NCBI RefSeq assembly: GCF_902686445.1
Contig: NC_062229.1
Coordinates: forward strand, 4,311,503 to 4,375,502
Origin: Sciurus carolinensis
Lineage: Eukaryota; Chordata; Mammalia; Rodentia; Sciuridae
Direction: 5' to 3'
DNA: 64,000 nucleotides
Numbering within the stretch: the stretch's first letter is position 1; each line of letters begins with the position of its first letter. Position numbers and translations under genes: made by a program. The notes beneath the pieces are model-generated. The model saw nothing but the letters and a program-made list of their open reading frames with translations. It ran no database searches and was not told where the DNA came from. Shown piece by piece: positions 48,668 through 59,920 of the stretch.

Positions 48668-51600
48668 CATTCTTGTTAACTTCTAAGAATTTTTTTATTT
48701 CCCTCTGTTATACATTCATCATATAATAGCGTATTAATTAATTTCCAGGTATTAGAAAATTTCTGTGTTTATTCTTTCATTTATTTCTAATTTCAATCCA
48801 TTATGGTCTGTTAGAATACAAGGTAGTATCTCTGACTTCTTGTATTTGCTAACAGAAGCTTTGTGGCATAAGATATGGTCTATTTTAGAGAAGGATCCAT
48901 GTGCTGCTGAGAAGAAAGTGTATTCATTTTTTGTCAGATGGTATATTCTATATATGTTCATTAAGTCTAAATTGTTGATTGTGTTATTGAGATCTATGGT
49001 TTCTTCATTCAATTTTTGTTTGGAAGATCTATCCAGTGGTGAGAGAGGTGTGTTAAAATCACCTAGTATTATTGTGTTGTGGTCTATTTGATTTCTGGAA
49101 TAGAGAAGGATTTTTGACGTACATGGATGAGCCAATGTTCGGGGCATAGATATTTATGATTGTTATGTCTTGCTGATTTATGCTTCCCTTAAGCAGTATG
49201 AAATGTCCTTCTTTATCCCTTCTGACTAATTATGGCTTGAAGTCCACATTATCTGAAATGAGGATGGATATTCCAGCTTTTTTGCTGTGTCCATGTGCAT
49301 GGTATGTTTTTCCCCATCCTTTCACCTTTAGTCTATGGGTATCTCTTTCTATGAGATGAGTCTCTTGCAGGCAGCATATTGTTGGATTTTTCTTTTTAAT
49401 CCAATCTGCAGTCTATGTGTTTTAATTGATGAGTTCAGGCCATTAACATTCAGGGTTATTACTGTTATATGATTTGTATTTGTAGTCATTTGACTCATTT
49501 TTGTTTTTCGACATGATTTGGTTTCTCCTTTATTTGGCTATTCCTTTAGGCTAGTTCCTCCTGTTGCTGATTTGCTTCATTGTTTTTCATCTCTTCCTCA
49601 TGGAATATTTTGCTGAGAATGTTCTGTAATGCTGACTTTCTATTTTTTTTTTTTTTTTGTAAATTCCTTTAGCTTTTGTTTATCATGGAAGGATTTTATT
49701 TTGTCATCAAATCTGAAAGTAAGTTTTGCTGGGCTTAAGATTCTTGTTTGGCATCCATTTTCTTTCAGGTCTTGGTAAATATTTTTCCAGGCACTTCTAG
49801 CTTTTAAGGTCTGGATTAAAAAATCTGCTGATATTTTTATTGGTTTCCCCCTGAGTGTAATTTGATTATTTTATCTTGCAGTCTTCAATACTCTGTCTTT
49901 ATTTTGTATGTTAGGTATTTTCATAATAATATGCCTTGGTGTGAGTCTGTTGTAATTTTTTATATTTGGAGTTCTATAAGCCTCTTGTACCTGGTTTTCC
50001 ATTTCATTCTTCATATTTGGGAAATTTTCTGATATTATTTTATTGAATAGATTGTTCATTCCTTTGATTTGTTTCTCTAAGCCATCCTCAAACCCAATAA
50101 TTCTTAAAATGGCCTTTTCATGATATCCCATAATTCTTGTAAATTCTGTTCATGATTTCTTACCATCTTCTCTGTTTGGTCAACTTTGTTTTCAAGATTA
50201 AATATGTTTCTTCAATGTCTGAGGTTCTGTCTTCCAGGTGTTCTATCTTATTGGTTATGCTTTCTATGGAGTTTTTAACTTGGTTTATTGTTTTCTTCAT
50301 TTCAAGGATTTTTTTTTCTTCAGTATCACTACCTTTTTATTGAAATTATCTCTTGCTTCCCGTATTTGCTCTTTTAACTGTTGATTGGTGCATTCATTTA
50401 ATGCCTGCATTTTCCCTTTCATCTCTTCCTTCATTGCCTGCATTTGCTCTTTCATCTCCTCATTTGCTTCCCTGATTTCTTTTATTATGTACATTCTGAA
50501 TTCCCTTTCTGACATTTCTTCTTCTGTGCTGCCATTGGGTTTTATTGATAAAGTATCCAGGTTTGTTAGGGACATTTTCTTCCCTTGTTTTCTCATATTG
50601 GTCAGATATCAGTGGGACTCTGAGATATAGCAGATTTGCTCTTTGTGTTATAGTGTCCCCGTAGATTTCCAGTATATCACCTCCCAGCCTTCAGTAGCCT
50701 GAAGACTTGGAGGAACTTGATAATGCAGTGCTTCTGAGGAAAGCTGCCTCTAGTCCACTACTGGGTCCAGGGCTGTGGGCTGGCTCTGTGCGGTAAAGGT
50801 CTTACTGGGCGGTTCTGGACCAGGATATGGCTGTATATCACGCCTGCCACCAGAGGGAGCAGGGCTTCTTGGGGAAGTCCCTGGGTGCCCTGCCCTGGTC
50901 CCAGAAGCTGCCTGCGGGCTGGGACCCTGTACTGGTCCGGGCTTGGGTGTTGGCTCTGTGCAGAAAAGCTCTCACTGGGCAGCCTGCTCCAAGAAGCTGG
51001 CTGTGAATCAAGCCTGCCACCAGAGGGAGCAGGGCTTCTTGGGGAAGTCCCTGGGTGCCCTGCCCTGGTCCCAGAAGCTGCCTGTGGGCTGGGACTCACT
51101 GCTGGTCTGGGGCTTGGGGGTTGGCTCTGTGCAGAAAAGCTCTCACTGGGCAGTCTGCTCCAAGAACCTGGCTGTGAATCAAGCCTGCCGCCAGAGGGAG
51201 CAGGGCTGCTTGGGGAAGTCTCTGGCTATCCTGGCCAGGTCCCAGAAGCTGCCCCCGTACCAGTGCCCACTGCTGGGTCTGGGTCTTGGGGGTTGGCTCT
51301 GTGCAGAAAAGCTCTCACTGAGTGGCCTGCTCCAAGAAGCTGACTGTGGATCAAGCCTGCCGCTGGAGGAAGCAGGGCTGCTTGGGGAAGTCACTGGCTG
51401 CCCTGCCCTGGTCCCAGAATCTGCCTGTGGGCCGGGGCGGCCACAGGGTCTGGGGCTTGGAGCTGGCTCTGCTCAAAGAAGCTGGCTGTGCATTGAACCT
51501 GCCGCTGGAGGGAGCAGGGCTGCTTGGGGAATACTCTATCTGCCCTGCCCTGCTCTGGGAAGCTGCCCTTGTCCGGGCCTGCTGCCGAGGCCAAGTTTCA

Positions 51601-51725
51601 CCCAGTGGGAGAGACTCACCCCACAGCTCTATATTATCCCGAGTCTCTCAATGCCTCCCCTTCTTCAATCCTGGGTTCTGGAGTGACAGGAGATGCAGTC
51701 ACCCTCTAGTCCACCATCTTGGATC
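48668..51725 (-). mobile_element. Second L1, 5' half (outer element, right arm)
   Basis: It resumes with the ORF2 endonuclease at 'ttcttgttaacttctaag', equivalent to 34901 in the first L1. Its left arm stopped at the equivalent of 34381. It includes the endonuclease (relic 48752-49147 with 'CHKASVSKYKKSEILPC'), ORF1 (relics 49871-50131 and 50297-50596), and a 5'UTR ending 'ccaccatcttggatcc' at 51711-51726. The element has multiple frameshifts. The left and right arms total about 5.7 kb. Confidence 0.88.
50640..51725 (-). promoter_or_regulatory. Second L1 5'UTR with about five 170-bp tandem repeats
   Basis: 'cctgcc(a/g)c' followed by a 'gagggagcagggct'-type segment starts repeat units at 50843, 51013, 51184, 51356 and 51498 (spacings 170, 171, 172 and 142 bp). 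Adjacent units are nearly identical over long stretches. The array is flanked by leader ends shared with the other L1s. A 303-codon forward frame (50775-51686) merely follows the repeats. Confidence 0.85.
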
Positions 51726-51726
51726 C

Positions 51727-52957
51727 TCCTTTTGTCAATTATTTATAGAAAAAAAATACTTGACCATGTGTTTTAATGACAAAAAATTCCTCATCCTTAA
51801 GTAGCAATAATACAGAAAAAATTATTGGAAAGAATGGGAAAACACATTGTAATCATAAAGAAAACATTGTCATTTGGGAACTGGTTAAAAATATTTCACA
51901 AATATTCAATTAAAGAGTTCCTACAAAATAGTATGATAAAATAGTTCATAGAAATTCACAGAATTAAACTATAAGCAACCATGGATATGAACTAAAACAC
52001 CAATAACATAAAATATTTGAATTCATAATTCATTAAATGAAGTTTTTTAATATTTAAATAAGGTTGCAATTTAAGATAGAAGAACTAGATCAATTATAAA
52101 CAAAGTAAAGGAAAGAAATTCATAAAGATTAAACAAAATATTAATTCTGTTAGAAAGTAAGAAGGCTATAATAAAATTCAACAACCAATATTTTTTGACA
52201 ATCTACTTGGAGAAAAGCTTCAAATGTTCAAACATAAAAGGAGAAAGGATTCTCTAAAAAGAAAGAAGAAATATTTTGAGTTGAGAATTCAACTTGAAGA
52301 GTATAGAAATAAATTGGAAATCAAATATTTGCTTTCAAAGAAAATATAATCGAATAAAACAGTTGTGATAAAATGATGGAGTAGATTTCTGAAAGCATCC
52401 ACTCAAAATGCCCCATGTGGAAGGGCTGTAGAGGATGCTTCTCTAAAATGTTTGAAGAATTGGCAAGTCAGGGGTTTTTTACCCTATTGGGGACATGTGG
52501 AGTCCATAATGTGTATTGTTGTCTTTCTCTAACAAGTCTCAAGATCACGGGTTGGGAAGCCCCACAGACTTTACTAAAGTGTTTACAAAGGGGAGAGTGT
52601 GTGACCCTCACTCACGTCCCCAGAAGAGAGCACCTTACTCTCTTGTGCATGCACTGATGCACATCCCAATTATAGGACACTGAAAACCAAATCTGCTCAG
52701 TGGGTAGATTATGATCCATGTAAATGACACCTCACCCACTCACAGTTCCCTGCAAGCCCCTCAGTTCACTTCCTGAGAGGGAAGGAATCACTCCAGAATC
52801 CTACAGGTGCCAGGGAACCTTCATCACACCAGCTCCATGTGAAAGCGGGAGTCCTTCATAGAGGATTAGAGAGTCTGATCCAGGTCTTGCATAGTGGAGA
52901 AGATGACTCAGAAATGCAAGTTTGGATCACCTTCACACCTTGTTCCATTGTGCTTAG
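51727..52957 (+). other. Rest of V2R intron 1
   Basis: Positions 51727-52380 are very AT-rich and may be an eroded + strand L1 fragment. Positions 52400-52957 have higher GC and look like the original single-copy intron. They end in a pyrimidine-rich stretch and the 'gcttag' acceptor at 52957. Confidence 0.4.
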
Positions 52958-53249
52958 CTGGTTTTGGAAGAACTACCAGTATGTGCTGGCTTTCTACTTT
53001 GCCATCCAGGAGGTCAACAAGGACTCTCACTTGCTCCCCAAACTGACCTTGGGTTTCCAAGTCTACAATGCCTTTTCCAGTGACCAATTCACCTTGTGGA
53101 GCACTCTGCATTGGCTGTCTGGAAAAATGGAGCCTCTTCCTAATTACAACTGCCAGAAACAGACCAAGTCTGCTGCTGTCATTGCAGGAACCACATCAGC
53201 ATTCTCAGCTGAGATTGGAACCCTTCTGGAGCTCTACAAGATCCCACAG
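52958..53249 (+). CDS. V2R exon 2: ligand-binding domain
   Basis: This exon encodes residues 73-170. Acceptor 'gcttag' ends at 52957; donor 'caggtagg' is at 53247-53254. The first base completes the codon left by exon 1. The family landmarks are present: 'NYQYVLAFYFAIQEVNKD' (usually N-Y-Q-Y-V-L-A-L-x-F-A-I-E-E-I-N), 'LLPKLTLGFQVYNA', and the segment ending 'GTLLELYKIPQ'. Length 292 bp is normal for V2R exon 2. No stop or frameshift. The reading frame is open further upstream to 52839, but the splice acceptor and phase fix the start. Confidence 0.92.
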
Positions 53250-54025
53250 GTAGGTGGGCTGTGAACTCTGCAGACTAATTGGGATCTCCTCAAATGACAG
53301 TCCCTCACATTGAATCAAAGGGAAATTCAGCTGCTGGGCTTCCATATCCAATGAGCATAAGACACACCTCAGGAAATTGTATAGGCTGGAAGACACCTCT
53401 GTTTATCCCATCCCTTATTCCCACTATTTGAGTTGAAAAGTTCATGAGGGTCTTGCACATTGTCTTTAATGGGAGGTCACATGTCCTTTCCTAAGGGAAA
53501 TACAGATGAAAATTTTGGTTTTCCCTGTGCTTGGAAGGAGAGAATGGGCAATATCTACAGCACTTTTGGGGATACAACGTGTCTCATCAAAGCTCATGTG
53601 TGAGAAAATGTAAGAAATTTTAGAGATTATATTACTGGGTTATAAGAGCCTTAACCTAATCAGTGTATCAATAAGCTGATAGATTAACTGGGTGGTGATG
53701 ATAGGCAGTAATGGTGGTTTTTTCCACTATACTCTTCTGCCATGATGTCCTGCTTCATTGTGAAGCCAGGATAAGGAGCCACCCTGCCATGTACTAAAAC
53801 CTCTGAACCCATGAGTGTGCAAAAAAACTTTTCCACCTCCCATTGTTGTTGTCAGGTCTTTTGGTCACAGCAGAGAACAAGCTGACTGAAAGAGAACACT
53901 TTCTCTTTTCTGAACAGTAATCCATTCATGATCCCTTTCCTAGAAAATTCGGACATTTCCTATACAAGAGATAAACTCCAATACCAATTGAACTCAGAGT
54001 CATGACAATTATCTTTGCTCATTAG

Positions 54026-54832
54026 GTCACATATGGACCTTTTGATCCCATGCTAAGTGATGAAGACCAGTTTCCATCGCTCTATCAGATGGCCCCCAAG
54101 GACAGCTCTCTGGCCCAGGGAATGGTCTCCCTACTGCTGCATTTTGGCTGGACCTGGGTGGCACTCTTCATATCTGATGATTTGAAGGGAGAGCAGTTCC
54201 TGAGGGATTTGAAAGCAGAGCTGGTAAAGAACGGTATCTGTGTGGCCTTAACAGAAAAGCTCCCTGACACTAAGACAATGTATGGACCCAGTGACATCAC
54301 CTTCATGAGTAGGATCAGAGTCTCCTCTGCAAATGTGCACATACTCCACGGTGAAGCAGGGAGCCTCATCACCGTGGACCTTGCAGCAGAATTCTTCTTA
54401 ACCACAGGGAAGGTGTGGATCATGGCAGCAAAGTGAGATATCGTCACGTCAGAAATGAACCACATGCTGCACTCTTTCCATGGAAGTTTCTCATTCTCGC
54501 CTCACAAGGGGGAGATCCCTGGCTTCCAACACTTTCTCAAGACAGTTTACCCTTCCCAGTACCCTGAAGACTTTTACATCCCAAAATTGTGGTTGCACCT
54601 TTTTCATTGTTCACCTGCTGGCTCACTATGTGGAAAAATTTATAATTGTCCTGAAAATGCATCCTTCGAGATTGTGTCAGGAGTGATTGACATGTTGACC
54701 ATGTCTGACTCCAGCTACTTCATCTATAATGCTGTGTATGCACTGGCCCATGTCCTCCATAACATGCTTATTCAGAAATCTGAAATGGGATCTTCAGAAG
54801 ACACTGATCACCCTAGGCTTCTTCCCTGGCAG
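54026..54832 (+). CDS. V2R exon 3: ligand-binding domain, contains in-frame TGA
   Basis: This exon encodes residues 171-439 (807 bp, 269 codons). Acceptor 'cattag' ends at 54025; donor 'caggtaaa' is at 54830-54837. It has the strongest V2R ligand-domain signature: 'VTYGPFDPML', 'FPSLYQMAPKDSSLAQGM', 'FGWTWVALFISDD', and after the stop 'HSFHGSFSFS', 'YPEDFYIPKLW' and 'YNAVYALAHVLH'. At 54434-54436 the codon is TGA, where most V2Rs have Trp in a 'Q/K-W-D' motif. A single G-to-A change would explain it. The frame is otherwise open on both sides. Confidence 0.92.
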
Positions 54833-56452
54833 GTAAAACTCATCCAGTACCAGGTCATGCACTGGAAACTTACAGCATCTATGATTATTATACTCAAGTG
54901 TCCTTTGATCATGTTTTCTCTTAAGATCAACAGAATTAGGAAAAATGGAATACAGATTTTTTTCTTACTGAATGTATTACAGATAATTTTTATATACAGA
55001 TAATTAGATATATACAAATACTTGTTATCTGTATCAGGAGAAATCAGCTAAAGAAAGCAGTGGCTTCCTACAATTGAATAAAGTATCAAATCAAAATACT
55101 TTTGCATGTAAGATAAAGTTATATAAAGCACCCAAGCACAGCCCATGGCAAAACAGGGCAATAATTAATAAAATCTATACATTTCCTTTGTGTGCAAAGA
55201 AGCTCAGAGAATATTCACATATTGACCACCTTTGACAGGAGCTCCTCGACCTAAAATAAATATGTAGTGCCCCAAGTCCTCTGGGTGAAAAGAGAAATAG
55301 TTTCAACATAGTATACTGAAATGACTCTGGAGAATGAATCAGCTTTAGACATCACTATTCTCCAAAACTGGTAACAAGATTGTGGGCAGGGCCTGTGGTT
55401 CTACTCTCCGATGGCATGTCACCAATGATGTATGGCACCTCAGGATATCTCCCTAGGTTGTATGTGGGTTTTTGTTTAATTTCCATCTGGCTGATCTGAA
55501 TTAAAAACCCATTCATGGAACACATTTATGAGCTCTTCTTTTCATGTACAAGGGACAAAATGTTTAAGAATATTTATCAAGTAAGTCAATTAAATTTCAT
55601 TTTCATTTCAGATGTGGCTAATACATGCATGTCAAACATTATGTCATGAAGTTTAATTTGCCATCTATTGTGTATTTTTACTAACAATATTTGATATGCC
55701 ATATTGAGTTCATTTAGATGAAATTCTATAAAAATTTTATTTAACAAGATAAATTCAATGACATAATTGTGGATTATTTAGAATGGTTTGACTCTACATA
55801 AAAGAAGACTAAACTATAGTTGTTTAAAGAACAAGGGTTAGTTATCTTGCCCAACACAGAGTTTCAATGTTAGCATACTCTATTAATAATAATTAGAATT
55901 TGGAGTTTCAATTTTTCTATTTCAGAGCAAAGGACACAATCTGCAATATAATGAGAGGATGACATTTTCCCAAAAATATCTGAGTCATAGAGAGAAAACA
56001 ACTCATACATGATGCTTTCTTAACTTTTCTTGAAGTAAAATTGATACATAAAGCAATGCCCATATTTAATGTAAATACACTCATGATTTTTGAGTTATGC
56101 ATACACTCATGTTACCATTACCAACAACAAATCCATGTCTGTTGCGACCTTTTCAGTGTGCAAGGATTGACTCCTATGAAGCTCTAAAGAGTTTGATTGG
56201 TCAGCGTTCCAAGAGGCCATTCCAAGGCCATGCTGGGGACATCTTCCTAGAATTGTTCTGACTGAATTCTTCCACTCCACCATTGTTTTTCCCACTTGAA
56301 ATCCACGAGGTGGTGGCCACTCAAACAGGGCTGAGTCACTAACAAAGACTCCAGAATGGAGTGTGATGTAAGGCAAGGACTGCTTGCTACATGTGGCTTT
56401 CCATCTTTCATTTGAATGTGCTCCTCATGTCCAAATTCTGCCTCTCCCGCAG

Positions 56453-56680
56453 CTACATCTGTTTTTGAAGAAAATCCAGTTTACAAACAGTGCTGGGGAC
56501 CACATCTCCCTAGATGAGAAGAGCAGCCGCATGGCCCACTATGATATCCACAATGCTGTGAATTTCCCTGCAGGGCTTGGGCTGCTGGTTAAAGTCGGAG
56601 AGTTTGTCTCCAAGAGTCCACTTGGTCAAGGCTTGGTAATCACGGAAGAGATGATAGAATGGCCCATTGGATTCACAGAG
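56453..56680 (+). CDS. V2R exon 4: end of ligand-binding domain
   Basis: This exon encodes residues 440-515 (228 bp). The acceptor 'ctcccgcag' ends at 56452 and the donor 'gaggtatga' follows 56680. Landmarks: 'LHLFLKKIQF', 'AHYDIHNAVNFPAGLGLLVKV', and the family end 'EEMIEWPIGFTE', which matches the usual 'W-P-x-G-F-T-E'. Intact. Confidence 0.92.
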
Positions 56681-57254
56681 GTATGATCCATTTTAGTACT
56701 TATACAGTGGAGGGATCTGAATGGAGTCCTGAGGTGAGACTAGATGTGACCCTTTAACTCAGCACTAAAATCACCTTTCCCAAATCAACTTCTAATATGT
56801 GGTCTTGCTTTTGCATATTTCAAGATGAAATTGACATGAAGAAAAGTTCACAGAAACCATTATTTTTTGTTTGTGTATGTTAGGTTAAGCAACAATTGAA
56901 AGAATGAAATGAACAGAGTTAATGCATGGAGATAAGGAGATAACAATGGAGATGAATAAATACCAAATATGTCCCTTCACACATACTGAAGTCTTTTATT
57001 AAATAAGGTCCAGATTTATTCTGCTTTTATGCCCTATGAATATGAGTAAATTATGGACTCACATCTTTGTGGAGACCATTCCCATCCTCCTTTGGCATTT
57101 TAGACAATTCAACCTTCAGCATTTCTTCTACTCAGCATCCCTATGAATTGGCAAGATTTTATATCATGTTTTGACATTGGTATATTCCTACAGTGTTCCA
57201 GGAGATTTGTGTAACAATCATGATTCCCACCCCATTGCATTGTTAATTGTTAGC

Positions 57255-57490
57255 AGTGGTGTCCAGTGGCCATTGTGGTGCAGGCCCGTGATCTCAGTAA
57301 CTTGGGAAGTAGAGGCAGAAGGATCAAAACAAGTTAAAGACCAGTGTGAGCAACTCTTCAAGACCCCACAACAAAATATAAATTAAAAATGACCTAGGAA
57401 TATAACACCATTTTATTACACTTGCCTAGAATGCACAAGACCCTGGCTTCAATCCCCATTACTGAAAAAATAAAAAAACAAACAAACAAG
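57255..57490 (+). mobile_element. B1-ID dimeric SINE in V2R intron 4
   Basis: B1-like left half: 'gtgatctcagtaacttggga' at 57287, then 'gaggcagaaggatc'. It ends in an A-rich linker near 57375. The ID-like right half contains a B-box-like 'ggcttcaatcccc' at 57445 and ends in an A-rich (CAAA)n tail at 57464-57490. It is old and diverged. Confidence 0.72.
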
Positions 57491-57689
57491 CACTACATGC
57501 CTGGGTTGTGATACTCACAGTAGAAGAAACCCAAGCCATGGTGGGTAATGCCCTCTCACTACTTCTCTCCTGACCTTGCTCTTTTCAGCAGTTACTTTCA
57601 ACAGTCTGCCTGCTTTGCTATATTGGTTCATTTTTATCATACATAATTGTTGGGAGAAATCCTACTTCATGACTGGCAGCAGTGAAAGT

Positions 57690-57990
57690 TTCATATGTGT
57701 AAACTGGTAGGAAGGAGTATTCGGCTCCAGCTACCTAGGCAAGTACACAACTGCCCCAAATTGACTCAGTGTTACCAAGGGAGTCCATATAGGAACCTGG
57801 TGCTCTGATCCCATGTGGCGCATTGTGATTGGGCAAGAAACCTATAAAATGTATAGCTGTTCCTGCAATAAACGAGCTTGTAAGCTGCTCGCCACAAGCC
57901 TGCTTCCACCCATCTCCTGGAGTCTGGTTCTTGACTCCGAGGCCTTACCCTGCCTATGAACTTGCTCAAAACAAGGGAAACTACACATAA
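57690..57990 (+). mobile_element. Solo LTR-like element in V2R intron 4
   Basis: It has a TATA-like 'cctataaaatg' at 57841-57851 and AATAAA at 57867-57872. A downstream U5-like segment contains 'tggttcttgactccgaggcc' at 57925-57944. The short spacing between TATA and AATAAA is typical of ERV LTRs. Edges are not certain, and no viral coding sequence adjoins it. It is in the same direction as the receptor gene, so its signals could affect transcripts. Confidence 0.55.
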
Positions 57991-58104
57991 TACTGGACTT
58001 CATGATGCCATCTTCATCCATGCCCATAACATAATTCATCAGAATCATTCCCCAGTGCTTCCCTTTCCCCTACATCTCCCACCTCCTTCTTTCTTCCTCC
58101 ACTC

Positions 58105-58880
58105 TATGATTTCCATTCTGTTGTCATAATTATTTCTTATTATTTTAATTAATGCATTCTAATTCCACAAGAACACTGGGTTCATTGTGGTATATTTATA
58201 CATGGACAGAGTCGACTTGGACAGAATTCATTCCCAGTGCATCTTCCTGAAGATCAGTGCTGTTGAGACGGTGTCCACCTGAGATTTCCCAGTACATTCC
58301 ATGCCCACTGCCCCCCTCCCTGTCCATCCCCTTTCTCTTCCCTATAGTTCACCCTTCTGCTTTTGTGAGATCCTTTTTTATTCTCTCTCTCTTTCCCCTT
58401 ATCACACATGAAAGGAAACTTTCAACCCTTGATTTCTTGACTCTGGCTTATTTCCTTTAGCATGATGTTCTCCACTTCTATCCATTTACCAACAAATGAC
58501 ATAATTTCATTCAACATTGTGACTGAGTAAAACTCCATCATGTACATCTACCACATTTATCTTTGTGTCTGTTAATGTTCACCAGGGCTGCTTCCATAAT
58601 GAACTATTGTAAATTGTGGTGCTACAACCATTCAATTCAGTAGACTTTTTCATAAATACTGAGGGGTGGAGTAGGTGGGTCCTATTACTGGGTTTTGAGG
58701 AATCTCTGCCCTAACATCCACAGTAGTAGCACTAATTGTCAATTTCCCCAACAATACACACATATACTTTTTCCTCCACATGAATTCCAGTAATTAATTT
58801 ATGTGTGTTCTTGATGGTTGGCAGTCTAACTGAAGTGAGAAGAAATCTCAGTATCGTTTTGATTTTCAAGAATGAAGGTG
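58105..58880 (-). mobile_element. Old L1 3' end in V2R intron 4
   Basis: The reverse strand carries an L1 3'UTR (58125-58440) and the end of ORF2 (58440-58880; forward 'ctccacttctatccatttac' at 58470-58489). Relic frame 58732-58926. Heavily diverged. Confidence 0.7.
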
Positions 58881-59227
58881 TGGTACAAATATTATCAGGC
58901 ATAGAAACTCTTGGAATCATCGCCACATAGAAGCTTGCATCCCAGAGCTGTGCAGGAGGAGGTTAAACACAAAGAGAGAAAAGTCTGGGGTGTGACTGGT
59001 GATGCAGGAAAAAAACGACCAGGAACCTTAGGAATATTTGGCATAACAAAGTCAAGATAGCACATGTAATCAGATCAAGAAGGGGAGGCCCCATCGTGGT
59101 GGGAGCTGGAGGAGGATGTGCTGAGGACTACCTACCCATACCGGGATCTTTTTGGAGGGACATGGACATCCTCATAAAGCTGCTGACAATGTGCAGAATC
59201 AAGACTATTGCTTCTCTTTCCCCTCAG

Positions 59228-59351
59228 ACTCCTCGATCTGTGTGCAGCCAGAGCTGTGGTTCAGGATTCTGGAAAGTCCCCCAGGAAGGAAGGCCTGTCT
59301 GCTGCTTTGCTTGTGTGTTTTGCCCAGAGGGACACATTTCCAACCACACAG
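59228..59351 (+). CDS. V2R exon 5: cysteine-rich linker
   Basis: This exon encodes residues 516-556 plus one base. Its length of 124 bp is the standard size of V2R and CaSR-type exon 5. Acceptor 'ccctcag' ends at 59227; donor 'aggtagat' at 59350-59357. It has the family pattern 'VCSQSCGSGFWK', 'VCCFACVFCPEGHISN' with seven Cys. This NCD3G-type domain couples the Venus-flytrap module to the 7TM module. Intact. Confidence 0.92.
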
Positions 59352-59920
59352 GTAGATGTAGAAGGAGCCTATGGTCACTCAGCCTCCTGACCAGTCCTGG
59401 GGAGAGGAAACCAAGGCTGTGGGCCTCACCCTGGACAATGAAGCACCCTGCTCTCCATCCTCCCCTCGTCACTGACACTCTTCCCATTTTAGCATCACTG
59501 CTGCTACCCCATTAGGTGACAGCTCTTGTCAGCACTGCTCTTCCTGTTAGACACCCCTGCAGAGCTGACCCCAGAGGCCCCTGACCTTGACAGTCAGTGC
59601 TGGTGAGATGGTGTCCACCTGAGATTTCTCAGGGCACCAGGCAGAGTCTGCCCATGCATGGAAGAGGTCGAACACCCAGAGCTCCCTGGGGGTGCACTGA
59701 GGTCTTCAACCCAACACTTTTGCCACCAAATGTTAAGTATATACAGTTTCATGAAAATATTCTATTCTATTTTGTGCCATGTCATGAATTTTGTGCTGAG
59801 TACACATACTAGTTATGATATAGCTATAATGTCAGATAATCTGACAGTACAAGAAAGTAAGAAGTGAAAATATAAAGTCACATCATCCTAACAAGACACA
59901 AACTGGTATATGTAATGATA

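Noticed and set aside
50775..51686. 303-codon forward open frame with internal repeats
   Set aside because: It is the antisense reading of the tandem 170-bp units in an L1 5'UTR; GC-rich repeats give long frames by chance.
55005..56100. A further exon in V2R intron 3
   Set aside because: AT-rich; no V2R motif, and the 54832 donor joins in phase to 56453.
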